NCBI RefSeq assembly: GCF_019802345.1
Contig: NZ_JAINDZ010000003.1
Location: forward strand, 124,001 to 188,000
From: Methylosinus sp. Sm6
GTDB lineage: Bacteria; Pseudomonadota; Alphaproteobacteria; Rhizobiales; Beijerinckiaceae
Reading direction: 5' to 3'
DNA length: 64,000 nucleotides
In this document: piece by piece, positions 25,786-32,926 of the stretch
How positions within the stretch are numbered: position 1 is the stretch's first letter
Layout: each line of letters starts with the position of its first letter
The notes under the pieces: model-generated
Seen by the model: the letters and a program-made list of their open reading frames with translations, nothing else
What the model was told of the DNA's origin: nothing
Database searches by the model: none
Made by a program: the position numbers and the translations under genes

Positions 25786-26931
25786 CTAATATTTGATCGC
25801 GGCGAAAAAGATGGCGAACAGGCCGTCGACGACGATGACCATGAAGATCGCTTTCACCACTGCAGCGGTGACGTGCCGCCCGAGCGATTCGGCCGAGCCC
25901 TTCGTCGACATGCCCTCCATCGCGCTGACGAGGCCGATGATGAAGGCCATGAACGGCGCCTTGATGATGCCGACCATGAACGTATTGCGGCCGATTGCGG
26001 CCTGCAGCCATTCGAGATAGGCGACCGGGCTGATGCCCTCGTAACCCCAGCAGACGAGCAGGCCGCCGAACAGCGCCGACATGTCGGCGACGAAGGTGAG
26101 CAGCGGCATCGCCGCGACCAGCGCCAGGATGCGCGGCGTGACCAGCGTCTCCATCGGCGAGAGGCCCATGACGCGCAGCGCGTCGATCTCCTCGCGCATC
26201 TTCATCGAGCCGAGCTCGGCGGTGATGGCGGAGCCCGAGCGGCCGGCGATCATGATCGAGCTCAAGAGCACGCCGAGCTCGCGCAGCACCAGAACGCCGA
26301 TGAGATCGACCGCATAGGACGAGGCGCCGAATCGTCGCAGCTGGAAGATGCCCTGCTGCGCGACGATGGCGCCGACGAGAAGATTGATCAGCGCGATGAT
26401 CGGCACGCTGCGCAGGCCGAAATTCTCCATATGATGGACGAAAGACGTGAGGCGAAAGCGCCGCGCCACCGCCACGGCCTTGCCCGTCACCGACACGAAC
26501 TCGCCGAGAAACACCGCCCCGGAGAAGGCGTCGCGGCCCACCGAGACCACCGAACGGCCGAGATCCGCGAGAATGTCGACGAGCAGGCCGCCGCGCGCCG
26601 GGCTCTGCGTCTCGAAACGGCGAAAATGCGCCTCGCGCAGCAATATTTCGTGCTCGGGCCGCGCGCCCTCGACCTTCGCCTCGACGCCCGCGCCAGCGAG
26701 CTCGGCGAGCGTGCGGCCGATCACCCAGGCCCCGGCCGTGTCGAGACTGGAAATCCGGGAGAGATCGAGCGCGGCCCGCGCCGCTCCGCGCCCCTCTGAC
26801 GCAATCGTCGCCGCCGCCCGCTCCATTTCCGCAGCGCAGGCGAGCGCCCAGTCGCCTTCGAGCGAGAACGAGACCGCCTCGCCGGTCCGTCGCGACGAGA
26901 CGTGAGCCATGAGCTCGAGCCTGGCGTTCAT
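25786..26931 (-). CDS. STAS-MlaE fusion, lipid ABC transporter permease
   Basis: A 381-residue protein. The first 110 residues form a STAS-like domain (F-S-L-E-G-D-W-A-L-A then A-L-D-L-S-R-I-S-S-L-D-T-A-G-A), the role that MlaB plays as a separate subunit in E. coli. The rest is a MlaE permease with five or six spans and the conserved E-L-G-S-M-K-M-R-E-E-I-D-A-L near residue 245. First gene of an operon with the ATPase, MCE and lipoprotein genes. The STAS-permease fusion is known in several alphaproteobacteria and explains the absence of a separate mlaB. Confidence 0.93.
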   Translation of the reverse strand: MNARLELMAHVSSRRTGEAVSFSLEGDWALACAAEMERAAATIASEGRGAARAALDLSRISSLDTAGAWVIGRTLAELAGAGVEAKVEGARPEHEILLREAHFRRFETQSPARGGLLVDILADLGRSVVSVGRDAFSGAVFLGEFVSVTGKAVAVARRFRLTSFVHHMENFGLRSVPIIALINLLVGAIVAQQGIFQLRRFGASSYAVDLIGVLVLRELGVLLSSIMIAGRSGSAITAELGSMKMREEIDALRVMGLSPMETLVTPRILALVAAMPLLTFVADMSALFGGLLVCWGYEGISPVAYLEWLQAAIGRNTFMVGIIKAPFMAFIIGLVSAMEGMSTKGSAESLGRHVTAAVVKAIFMVIVVDGLFAIFFAAIKY

Positions 26932-27077
26932 AAAGGTTTTTAGCCTTCCCGAGAGCGAAACACGTCCGCTCCCCCTTTCTGCCCGTCCCCCCGCGTCTTA
27001 ACTTCCAGCGCAGGCGAAGTCGAGCGCGAGCGTCGCCATTGCGGCGCAGCGACGCTTGTTTCAACGGGAAAATCAAA

Positions 27078-28061
27078 ATGGCCGTGGAGATGACGATCGC
27101 CGTCGAGCGCTTTCCGATCGCCGGACGCTTCGTGATCTCGCGCGGGGCGAAGACGGAAGCCGTGGCGGTGACCGTCGCTCTGCGCGAGGGTGAAGCGATC
27201 GGTCGCGGCGAATGCGTGCCCTACGCCCGCTATGGCGAAAGCGTGGAGAGCGTCGTCGCCGCGCTGGAAGGCGCGCGCAGGGCGCTCGAGGCGGGCGCCG
27301 GCCGCGCCGAGCTGGCGCGGCTGCTGCCGGCCGGCGCCGCCCGCAACGCGGCCGATTGCGCGTTGTGGGACCTCGAGGCGAAGCGTTCGGGCGTCCGCGC
27401 CTTCGGTCGCGCCGGGCTCGAGACGATGCGGCCGCTGGTGACGGCCTATACGATTTCGGTCGGCGCGCCGGCCGAGATGCGCGAGGCGGCGGCGAGGGCG
27501 GCCGAGCGGCCCCTTCTGAAGGTCAAGCTCGCCGGCGCGGGCGACATCGAGCGCATCGCCGCGGTGCGCGACGGCGCGCCCCGCGCCCGGCTGATCGTCG
27601 ACGCCAATGAGGCCTGGCCCGAGGCCGATCTCGAGAAGAACCTCGAGGCCTGCGCCCGCGCCGGGGTGCAGCTCGTCGAGCAGCCGCTGCCGGCGGGCGC
27701 CGATGCGGCGCTGGCGCGCATCGCCCGCCGCGTCCCGGTCTGCGCCGACGAGAGCCTGCACGACCGCGCCGGCCTCGCGGCGCTCGTCGGCCGCTATGAC
27801 GCGGTGAACATCAAGCTCGACAAGACCGGCGGCCTCACCGAAGCGCTGGCCCTCGCCGCCGAGGCGCGCCGGATGGGCTTTGCCATCATGGCCGGCTGCA
27901 TGGTCGGCAGCTCGCTGGCCATGGCGCCGGCTCTGATTCTCGCGCAGCAGGCCGACTTCGTCGACCTCGACGGGCCGCTGCTGCTGGCGAAGGACCGTGA
28001 GCCGGGGCTGCGCTACGACGGCTCGGTGGTCAGCCCGCCGGAGCCAGCGCTCTGGGGGTAA
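27078..28061 (+). CDS. Dipeptide epimerase (L-Ala-D/L-Glu epimerase-like)
   Basis: A 327-residue enolase-superfamily enzyme that probably epimerises dipeptides such as L-Ala-D-Glu released during peptidoglycan recycling. The N-terminal capping domain covers about residues 1-120. In the barrel the K-x-K pair is L-K-V-K-L-A near 150, metal ligands are D in V-D-A-N-E-A-W (about 178), E in V-E-Q-P-L and D in C-A-D-E-S-L, and the opposing lysine is in N-I-K-L-D-K-T-G-G-L. ATG 27078 is preferred over the upstream frame. It is divergent from the mla operon, with about 150 bases between. Exact substrate is not certain from sequence. Confidence 0.88.
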   Translation: MAVEMTIAVERFPIAGRFVISRGAKTEAVAVTVALREGEAIGRGECVPYARYGESVESVVAALEGARRALEAGAGRAELARLLPAGAARNAADCALWDLEAKRSGVRAFGRAGLETMRPLVTAYTISVGAPAEMREAAARAAERPLLKVKLAGAGDIERIAAVRDGAPRARLIVDANEAWPEADLEKNLEACARAGVQLVEQPLPAGADAALARIARRVPVCADESLHDRAGLAALVGRYDAVNIKLDKTGGLTEALALAAEARRMGFAIMAGCMVGSSLAMAPALILAQQADFVDLDGPLLLAKDREPGLRYDGSVVSPPEPALWG

Positions 28062-28174
28062 GACGAAAGCACTTTTGCAACAGTCTAAGCGCGTTGAAAC
28101 TCTCTAGACAAAGGAACGCCGGTCTGGAAAACCATATTCGCGGCAAGAATTCGTTGTCGAATTCGGGGCGGACG

Positions 28175-29293
28175 ATGGTTTCACTCGATCGATTTTCGGC
28201 GCTCGTTGCGGATATCTACGAAGCGGCGATCGATCCGTCGCTATGGGAGCGATCGCTCGACGGCGTCGCCGCCGCGTGCGGCGGCACGATGGGGGCGCTC
28301 CTCGTCTATGATCCGCGCGAGCGCTCGCAATTCGTCTCGGTCAATCTCGATCCCGAGCAGAAACGTCTCTACGACGACTATTACGGGCGGCTCGATCCCG
28401 TCGCTTCCGTGCTCGGCAGAGCCGTGCGGGGCAAGATCGTCAGCGCTCGCGACATCCTCACAAAGGAGCAGCTTCGCGGCGAATTCTTCAGTGACTGGGC
28501 GCGCCCCAACGCGGTGGACGATGGGGCCTTCATCGATATTTCCGATCATCCCGGCCGCAGCTGCATCTTCGGCGTCGCCGGACGCTGGCGCTCGGAGCCT
28601 TTCGCAAGTCCGCAGGTGCTGCGCCTCATGACCCTGCTCGCGCCACATCTGCAACTGGCGACGCGGACACGATCGGGATCGGGGCTGCCCGAGATTCGGG
28701 ACGGCGCGCTCGATCTCGTCGAGCATTGGCGGCGCGGCTGCGTCATGATTTCGCGCGACGGCAAAATCCTCTACGCCAACCACGCGGCGCGGGAGATCGC
28801 CGCGGCCGGCGACGGGCTCGGTCTCGACCGCCGCGGCCTGCGCGCCTCCGTCGGCTCGGCGAACGCCGCCCTGCTGCGGCTGATCGGCCGCGCCTGCAGG
28901 TCCGACACTGACGAACCTCGCTGCGGCGGCCGCGTCGCCGTCTCGCGCCCGTCGGGCCGGCGGCCCTATCTGGTGCAGATCCTGCCGCTCGGAGCCGCTC
29001 GCGCCGTGAGTCTCGCCCTCCCCGCCACGGCGGTGGCGATCATCATCGACAGCGAGCGCGAAGTCCGGCTGTCGCGCGGCGATCTGCGCGATCTCTATGG
29101 CCTGACGGAGTCGGAGGCCGAAGTCGCGATCCGCGCGCTCGAAGGCCGCGGCCTGCAATTCGTCGCCGACGACATGCGCATCGGACTTTCGACGGCGCGC
29201 ACGCATTTGAAGCGGGTCTTCGACAAGACCGGCGCGCGCCGCCAAGCCGAGCTCGTGCGGCTGCTGATGGAGTTCGAAGCCGGCGGCCTGTGA
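28175..29293 (+). CDS. LuxR-family transcriptional regulator
   Basis: A 372-residue regulator. Start ATG 28175 has GGGGCGGA just upstream. The N-terminal 180 residues form a sensor of the PAS/GAF-like type common to this orphan group (I-D-P-S-L-W-E near residue 20; D-D-Y-Y-G-R-L-D-P near 70; L-L-A-P-H-L near 155). A second middle segment is V-M-I-S-R-D-G-K-I-L-Y-A-N. The C-terminal helix-turn-helix is L-T-E-S-E-A-E-V-A-I-R then S-T-A-R-T-H-L-K-R-V-F-D-K-T-G. No autoinducer-binding domain is seen. A truncated paralogue is at 31676-31915. It probably controls the secreted-protein genes downstream (inference). Confidence 0.88.
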   Translation: MVSLDRFSALVADIYEAAIDPSLWERSLDGVAAACGGTMGALLVYDPRERSQFVSVNLDPEQKRLYDDYYGRLDPVASVLGRAVRGKIVSARDILTKEQLRGEFFSDWARPNAVDDGAFIDISDHPGRSCIFGVAGRWRSEPFASPQVLRLMTLLAPHLQLATRTRSGSGLPEIRDGALDLVEHWRRGCVMISRDGKILYANHAAREIAAAGDGLGLDRRGLRASVGSANAALLRLIGRACRSDTDEPRCGGRVAVSRPSGRRPYLVQILPLGAARAVSLALPATAVAIIIDSEREVRLSRGDLRDLYGLTESEAEVAIRALEGRGLQFVADDMRIGLSTARTHLKRVFDKTGARRQAELVRLLMEFEAGGL

Positions 29294-29337
29294 AGGACGC
29301 TGGTGGTCTGCTTCATCGAATTTAATGGGCTTCGAGA

Positions 29338-29402
29338 GCGAGCCTCTAAGGCTCGCGGTCCATGGGCCGCGCTTGGACCGCAAGCCTTCAGGCTCGCTTT
29401 TT
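29338..29402. repeat. Family B double palindrome
   Basis: Two cores in inverted order: GCGAGCCTCTAAGGCTCGC, then GGTCCA...TGGACC, then AAGCCTTCAGGCTCGCTTTTT. The T-tract at 29398-29402 suggests it also terminates transcription of the LuxR gene. Confidence 0.85.
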
Positions 29403-29512
29403 CACCCTGTCAAATCGGCTGAATCACGCCACTAGTCTCTGGCGCAGCGCCTCGCAAATCGCCGTGCGCCCGCATTCGCGCCGCCCGAACTCATGACGGT
29501 TCGACGCGACGA

Positions 29513-29567
29513 TCCTCCCCCGAACGGCGGATGCGAACCTCAGCGCCGTCGAAGCATAGTCCGCGCG
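29513..29567 (+). promoter_or_regulatory. Upstream block conserved in both duplicated units (copy 1)
   Basis: TCCTCCCCCGAACGGCGGATGCGA followed 25-30 bases later by GCATAGTCCGCGCG. The same order and spacing recur at 31974-32027, in each case about 60 bases before a small secreted-protein gene. Likely promoter/operator; GCATAGT may be the -10 region. Confidence 0.4.
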
Positions 29568-29626
29568 CTCCGCAGACAAGATCGCCCGCGGCGGCGAGCG
29601 GAGCTGCTCTTTGGAGAGACGCTGAC

Positions 29627-29965
29627 ATGTCGAAAACGCCATTTCGCCAGGGGGCGCGCGCGAAGCGTTGCTCCGATTCATTTATAGTGCTGACCTTGGC
29701 TCTCGCCGCAATCACGTCGATGAGCGTGTGTTCGGTTTCAGCTCGCGCGAGTTCGCTGCTCTTTCAGACGCACAATGACGGAACGAGCTGGACATCCACC
29801 CGAATCGGCTGGAGCCATCGCGTCGCCCGGCAACCGGCCACATCGGCTTCTCGAGAACAGAGCGCTCAGGAAGCAGAACGGCGCCGATTGGACGAAGCTC
29901 GACAACGATCCGAGGACGACCCGGATCGCCATCCTCGCACGCAGCCTCCAGCAACCGCGCAATGA
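29627..29965 (+). CDS. Putative small secreted protein, possibly degraded
   Basis: A 112-residue open frame starting at ATG 29627 with GGAGAG 9 bases upstream. The N-terminus is a good signal peptide (about residues 18-42, I-V-L-T-L-A-L-A-A-I-T-S-M-S then A-R-A-S-S-L-L). From residue 60 on it becomes Arg/Glu/Gln-rich without sign of a fold, so the 3' part may be frameshifted or eroded. Its start region, spacing and A-x-A-S/G-S-L-L cleavage zone parallel the intact gene at 32087-32653. It lies between the LuxR and RCC1 genes, matching the order of the second unit. Confidence 0.4.
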   Translation: MSKTPFRQGARAKRCSDSFIVLTLALAAITSMSVCSVSARASSLLFQTHNDGTSWTSTRIGWSHRVARQPATSASREQSAQEAERRRLDEARQRSEDDPDRHPRTQPPATAQ

Positions 29966-30094
29966 GGCGCATCCGGCGGACCGCCGCGCAAGAGTTCGCG
30001 ACCGTCGGACATCGCCAAATCCAAACAAGCCGCCAGCTTCGGTCGCTCGACCAGAGCGGACGCGCCAATTGCACGAAATCGGAAGGCATCGATC

Positions 30095-31537
30095 ATGGAA
30101 CCAGTCAGATTTTGCGTCGTCGCCACCCTGTCTCTGGCGCTCGCGACGCCTTCTCTCGCCGAGAGCCCGACCCGCACGCGCCTCCTCGCCTGGCCCAATC
30201 CGTCGACATCCGGCCAGCGCGTCGCTTTGCAGGCCGAGGTCGACGGCCTCGGCGCCGGCGCGCCGGCGGGCGTCGTGAACTTCACCGACGGCGCGCGCGC
30301 ACTCGGCTCCGCCCGGCTCTCTCCTTTCCCGGCGGGGAGGGGCGTGATTGCGCTCGGCGTCGACCATAGCTGCGCGCTGACCAGCGCCGGCGGCGTCCAA
30401 TGTTGGGGTTCGAATGATGTCGGGCAGCTCGGCGACGGGACCAGCACGAGCCGCCCTACTCCAGTCGCCGTGTCGGGCCTTTCGAGCGGCGTCGTCGCAG
30501 TTTCGGCTGGCGGCGGTCAGACCTGCGCGCTGACCGCCGGCGGCGCGGTCAAATGCTGGGGCCTCAACGATTCCGGACAGGTCGGCGACGGAACCACGAC
30601 CAACCGCCTCACCCCCGTCGGCGTCTCGGGTCTGTCGAGCGGCGTCGTCGCGATCTCCGCGGGCGGCAATCACAGCTGCGCGCTGACCGCCGGCGGCGCC
30701 CTCAAATGCTGGGGCTATAATTTCTACGGCGAGCTCGGCGACGGAACCGACACGAACCGTCTCACTCCCGTCCCCGTATCGGGCCTCACGACCGGCGTCG
30801 TCGCGGTGGCGGCCGGCGGCTTTCATACCTGCGCGCGGACCGCGACCAACAGCGTCAAATGCTGGGGCTACAACGACTTTGGCGCGCTCGGCGACGGCAC
30901 CACGACCAGCCGCCTCGCGCCGGTCTCCGTTTCGAGCCTTTCGAACGGCGTCGTCGAGGTCGCGGCCGCCATCGACCACACTTGCGCGCGGACCGACGCC
31001 GGGGCGGTCAAATGCTGGGGATCGAACGCCAATGGCCGGCTCGGCGACGGCACGACGATGGACCGTCTCGTTCCGGTCGCCGTATCCGGCCTGCCGAGCA
31101 CGGTGGTCGCGATCACGGCGGGGCCTTTCGGTCACAGCTGCGCCCTGACGGCCAACGGCGCCGTCCGATGCTGGGGATCGAACGCCAATGGCGAGATCGG
31201 CGACGGGACGACGACAGACCGCCCGACGCCCGTCCTCGTTTCCGGCCTTTCGAAGGGTGTCGCGGCAATCGCGGCGGGCGGCTTTCACAGCTGCGCGACG
31301 GCCATCTCCGGCGCCGCCAGATGCTGGGGTTGGAACGGCGGCGGACAGCTCGGCGACGGAACGACGACGGACCGCTCCGTTCCGGCGACGGTCTCGTCGT
31401 TCGCAGCTCTGGTCCGGGCGCGGGCGCGGCTCTACACGAGATCTCTCGGCGTCGGCTCGCATACGCTTCGAGCGAGCTATCCCGGGGACGCGTTTCACTC
31501 GTCGTCCAGCGGATCGCGCGTGCAGACAGTCCAATGA
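30095..31537 (+). CDS. Secreted RCC1-propeller protein nested in an Ig-like domain
   Basis: A 480-residue exported protein. Signal peptide residues 1-22 (cut after S-L-A). Residues about 25-75 are the first half of a bacterial Ig-like domain (P-N-P-S-T-S-G-Q-R-V-A-L and V-N-F-T-D-G-A-R-A-L-G-S-A). Then come seven RCC1 repeats of about 51 residues, each with G-x-x-H-S/T-C-A, K/Q-C-W-G and L-G-D-G-T. Seven makes one full propeller. Residues about 440-480 (S-L-G-V-G-S-H-T-L-R-A-S-Y-P-G-D-A) look like the second half of the same Ig domain. Each blade has two cysteines that could form a disulfide. Probably an extracellular or surface binding protein; partner unknown. Confidence 0.88.
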   Translation: MEPVRFCVVATLSLALATPSLAESPTRTRLLAWPNPSTSGQRVALQAEVDGLGAGAPAGVVNFTDGARALGSARLSPFPAGRGVIALGVDHSCALTSAGGVQCWGSNDVGQLGDGTSTSRPTPVAVSGLSSGVVAVSAGGGQTCALTAGGAVKCWGLNDSGQVGDGTTTNRLTPVGVSGLSSGVVAISAGGNHSCALTAGGALKCWGYNFYGELGDGTDTNRLTPVPVSGLTTGVVAVAAGGFHTCARTATNSVKCWGYNDFGALGDGTTTSRLAPVSVSSLSNGVVEVAAAIDHTCARTDAGAVKCWGSNANGRLGDGTTMDRLVPVAVSGLPSTVVAITAGPFGHSCALTANGAVRCWGSNANGEIGDGTTTDRPTPVLVSGLSKGVAAIAAGGFHSCATAISGAARCWGWNGGGQLGDGTTTDRSVPATVSSFAALVRARARLYTRSLGVGSHTLRASYPGDAFHSSSSGSRVQTVQ

Positions 31538-31550
31538 GCGCCGTCACGCG

Positions 31551-31668
31551 CCCTTGTCCTCGCGCAGCACCTTGCCGTCGCCGCGCAGCAGGCGCCTGAC
31601 GAAGGCGACGCTCTCCGGCGTCTCTTGCGACCACAGGCGCGCGGAGAGGACGCCGGCGAGGAAGCCCG
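31551..31668. repeat. 118-base direct duplication of the symporter 3' end
   Basis: Apparently identical to 32934-33051, the last codons of the symporter gene (minus strand). After GAAGCCCG the copy skips 21 bases that are present in the gene between two AAGCCCG repeats, matches again for CCCAGGC, and then switches to LuxR sequence. It marks the right end of the first duplicated unit. Confidence 0.95.
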
Positions 31669-31675
31669 CCCAGGC

Positions 31676-31915
31676 GAGCGCGAGATCCGGCTGTCGCACG
31701 CAGACCTGCGCGATCTCTACGGGCTGACGGCGGCGGAAGCCGAAGTCGCGATTCGCATGCTGCACGGCTATGGCCTGCAATTCGTGGCCGAGGAGCTGGG
31801 CACTGGGCATTCGACTGCGCGTAAGCATTTGAAGCGCATTTTCGACAAGACCGGCGCGCGTCGCCAGGCCGAGCTCGTGCGGCTGATCATGGAGCTCGAA
31901 TCCGGCAGCCTCTGA
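31676..31915 (+). pseudogene. LuxR regulator fragment (C-terminal helix-turn-helix only)
   Basis: About 78 codons that match the last part of the intact LuxR regulator at 28175-29293: L-R-D-L-Y-G-L-T-A-A-E-A-E-V-A-I-R then G-L-Q-F-V-A-E-E-L and S-T-A-R-K-H-L-K-R-I-F-D-K-T-G-A-R-R-Q-A-E-L-V-R-L. The sensor part is missing. It is joined upstream to the duplicated symporter tail. An open frame from 31625 could in principle make a 96-residue DNA-binding protein, but the junction and the lack of a ribosome site favour a remnant. Divergence from the intact gene shows that it is not a very recent copy. Confidence 0.8.
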
Positions 31916-31973
31916 TCGGAGCCGTCTCGACGCCTCTCCGCGAGCAGAAGCATTTGCCGCTCATCTGAGCGCT

Positions 31974-32027
31974 TCTCCCCCGAATGGAGGACGCGATCCC
32001 CGCTGCGCTCGCGGCATAGTCGCCGCG
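31974..32027 (+). promoter_or_regulatory. Upstream block conserved in both duplicated units (copy 2)
   Basis: TCTCCCCCGAATGGAGGACGCGA followed by GCATAGTCGCCGCG, the counterpart of 29513-29567, again about 60 bases before a secreted-protein start. Conservation of a non-coding block in two otherwise diverged copies supports a regulatory role. Confidence 0.4.
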
Positions 32028-32086
32028 TTAACCAATAGGCGCGTGCGTCGTCGCTCTGACGAGCAGCGCCTTTGTTCGGAGAATTG

Positions 32087-32653
32087 ATGATGTCGACAAT
32101 GCAAATTCACGAGTCACGGAGCGCGAAAGTGCGCCTGACAATTCATCGCCTCGCCATACTCTTTATGATCGGCATGATGCTCGGGGTGGTGGCGCCGATG
32201 AGCGCGACCGCAGGCTCTCTCTTGACCGCGCCCTTCAGCAGGTCAACGGCGAACAATGGCGGAGCTCTCTCGCTCGGCGGGACCTATCAGTTCGATGAAT
32301 TCACCCAGGCGGACCCGTGGGTCGCGCAGGTCTATGCCAGCCCCAGCGAATGCCTTCGCATCGACGTGTATAGCCAGGACACGGATCTCGAAGCGGTGCT
32401 GGTCTCCCCGAGCGGTACGGTCTGGAGGAATGACGATCGTAACGGATCATCGGATCGCAGGCCCTTGCTCAAGGTGGTCACCACGGTGGCCACGGGAATA
32501 GGATGGCATGTTCTGCAGATCTCGAGATTCGATGGCAAAGGCCCGGGCGCGAATTTCAAATTCTATTACGGCCGCTATCCCGCCGGAAACCCCAATTGCG
32601 CGAGCCCGACCAGCCCCTCGTCGGTGAATGCGGTTGCGGCTTCGAAGGAATAA
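32087..32653 (+). CDS. Small secreted protein with PPC-like fold
   Basis: A 188-residue exported protein of unknown function. ATG 32087 (or the adjacent ATG 32090) follows CGGAG. A long signal peptide ends near A-T-A-G-S-L-L. The mature part has L-G-G-T-Y-Q-F-D-E-F, a single disulfide-capable pair (S-E-C-L-R and P-N-C-A-S), and the strand series L-R-I-D-V-Y-S-Q-D-T-D-L-E-A-V-L-V-S-P-S-G with W-R-N-D-D. This recalls the bacterial pre-peptidase C-terminal (PPC) beta-sandwich; the assignment is by motif style only. It belongs to the second copy of the LuxR/secreted/RCC1 unit. Confidence 0.75.
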   Translation: MMSTMQIHESRSAKVRLTIHRLAILFMIGMMLGVVAPMSATAGSLLTAPFSRSTANNGGALSLGGTYQFDEFTQADPWVAQVYASPSECLRIDVYSQDTDLEAVLVSPSGTVWRNDDRNGSSDRRPLLKVVTTVATGIGWHVLQISRFDGKGPGANFKFYYGRYPAGNPNCASPTSPSSVNAVAASKE

Positions 32654-32684
32654 TCGAGGCGCCGACAGCGCTGCGGAAACATCG

Positions 32685-32712
32685 CGTCGGCCCGACCTCG
32701 GGCCGACGTTTC
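32685..32712 (+). terminator. Terminator hairpin after the secreted-protein gene
   Basis: Perfect 11-base stem CGTCGGCCCGA / TCGGGCCGACG with a very short loop, flanked by outer GGAAAC / GTTTCC. It lies 31 bases past the stop at 32653. Confidence 0.65.
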
Positions 32713-32728
32713 CATTCCCGAGCGTCCC

Positions 32729-32926
32729 ATGCGCGCTTTCAGGCTATTCTCCGTCGCGGCTTGGTCCTTCTTGATCGCTGCGCCAGCGTTCGCGACGAGC
32801 GTGACGCGCGCGTCCTCACCTCGCGCTTTATGGCGCGGGACAAGCAATAATGACGATCCGCCCGAGATCGGTGAATGCCGACGCCATGGACGCGCGCCGG
32901 GCCATCGCTTCGATTCGGCGCGCCGT
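32729..32926 (+). pseudogene. Possible remnant of a second RCC1/Ig-type secreted gene
   Basis: The frame begins with a plausible signal peptide (M-R-A-F-R-L-F-S-V-A-A-W-S-F-L-I-A-A-P-A, cut after F-A) and then T-S-V-T-R-A-S-S-P-R, before running without a stop into the antisense of the symporter gene. In position it corresponds to the RCC1 gene of the first unit. No RCC1 repeat remains. I read it as the decayed 5' end of the second copy, with low certainty. Confidence 0.3.

Noticed and set aside
31625-31915. A functional 96-residue LuxR-type regulator
   Set aside because: The first codons come from duplicated symporter sequence and there is no ribosome site; a fragment is the simpler reading.
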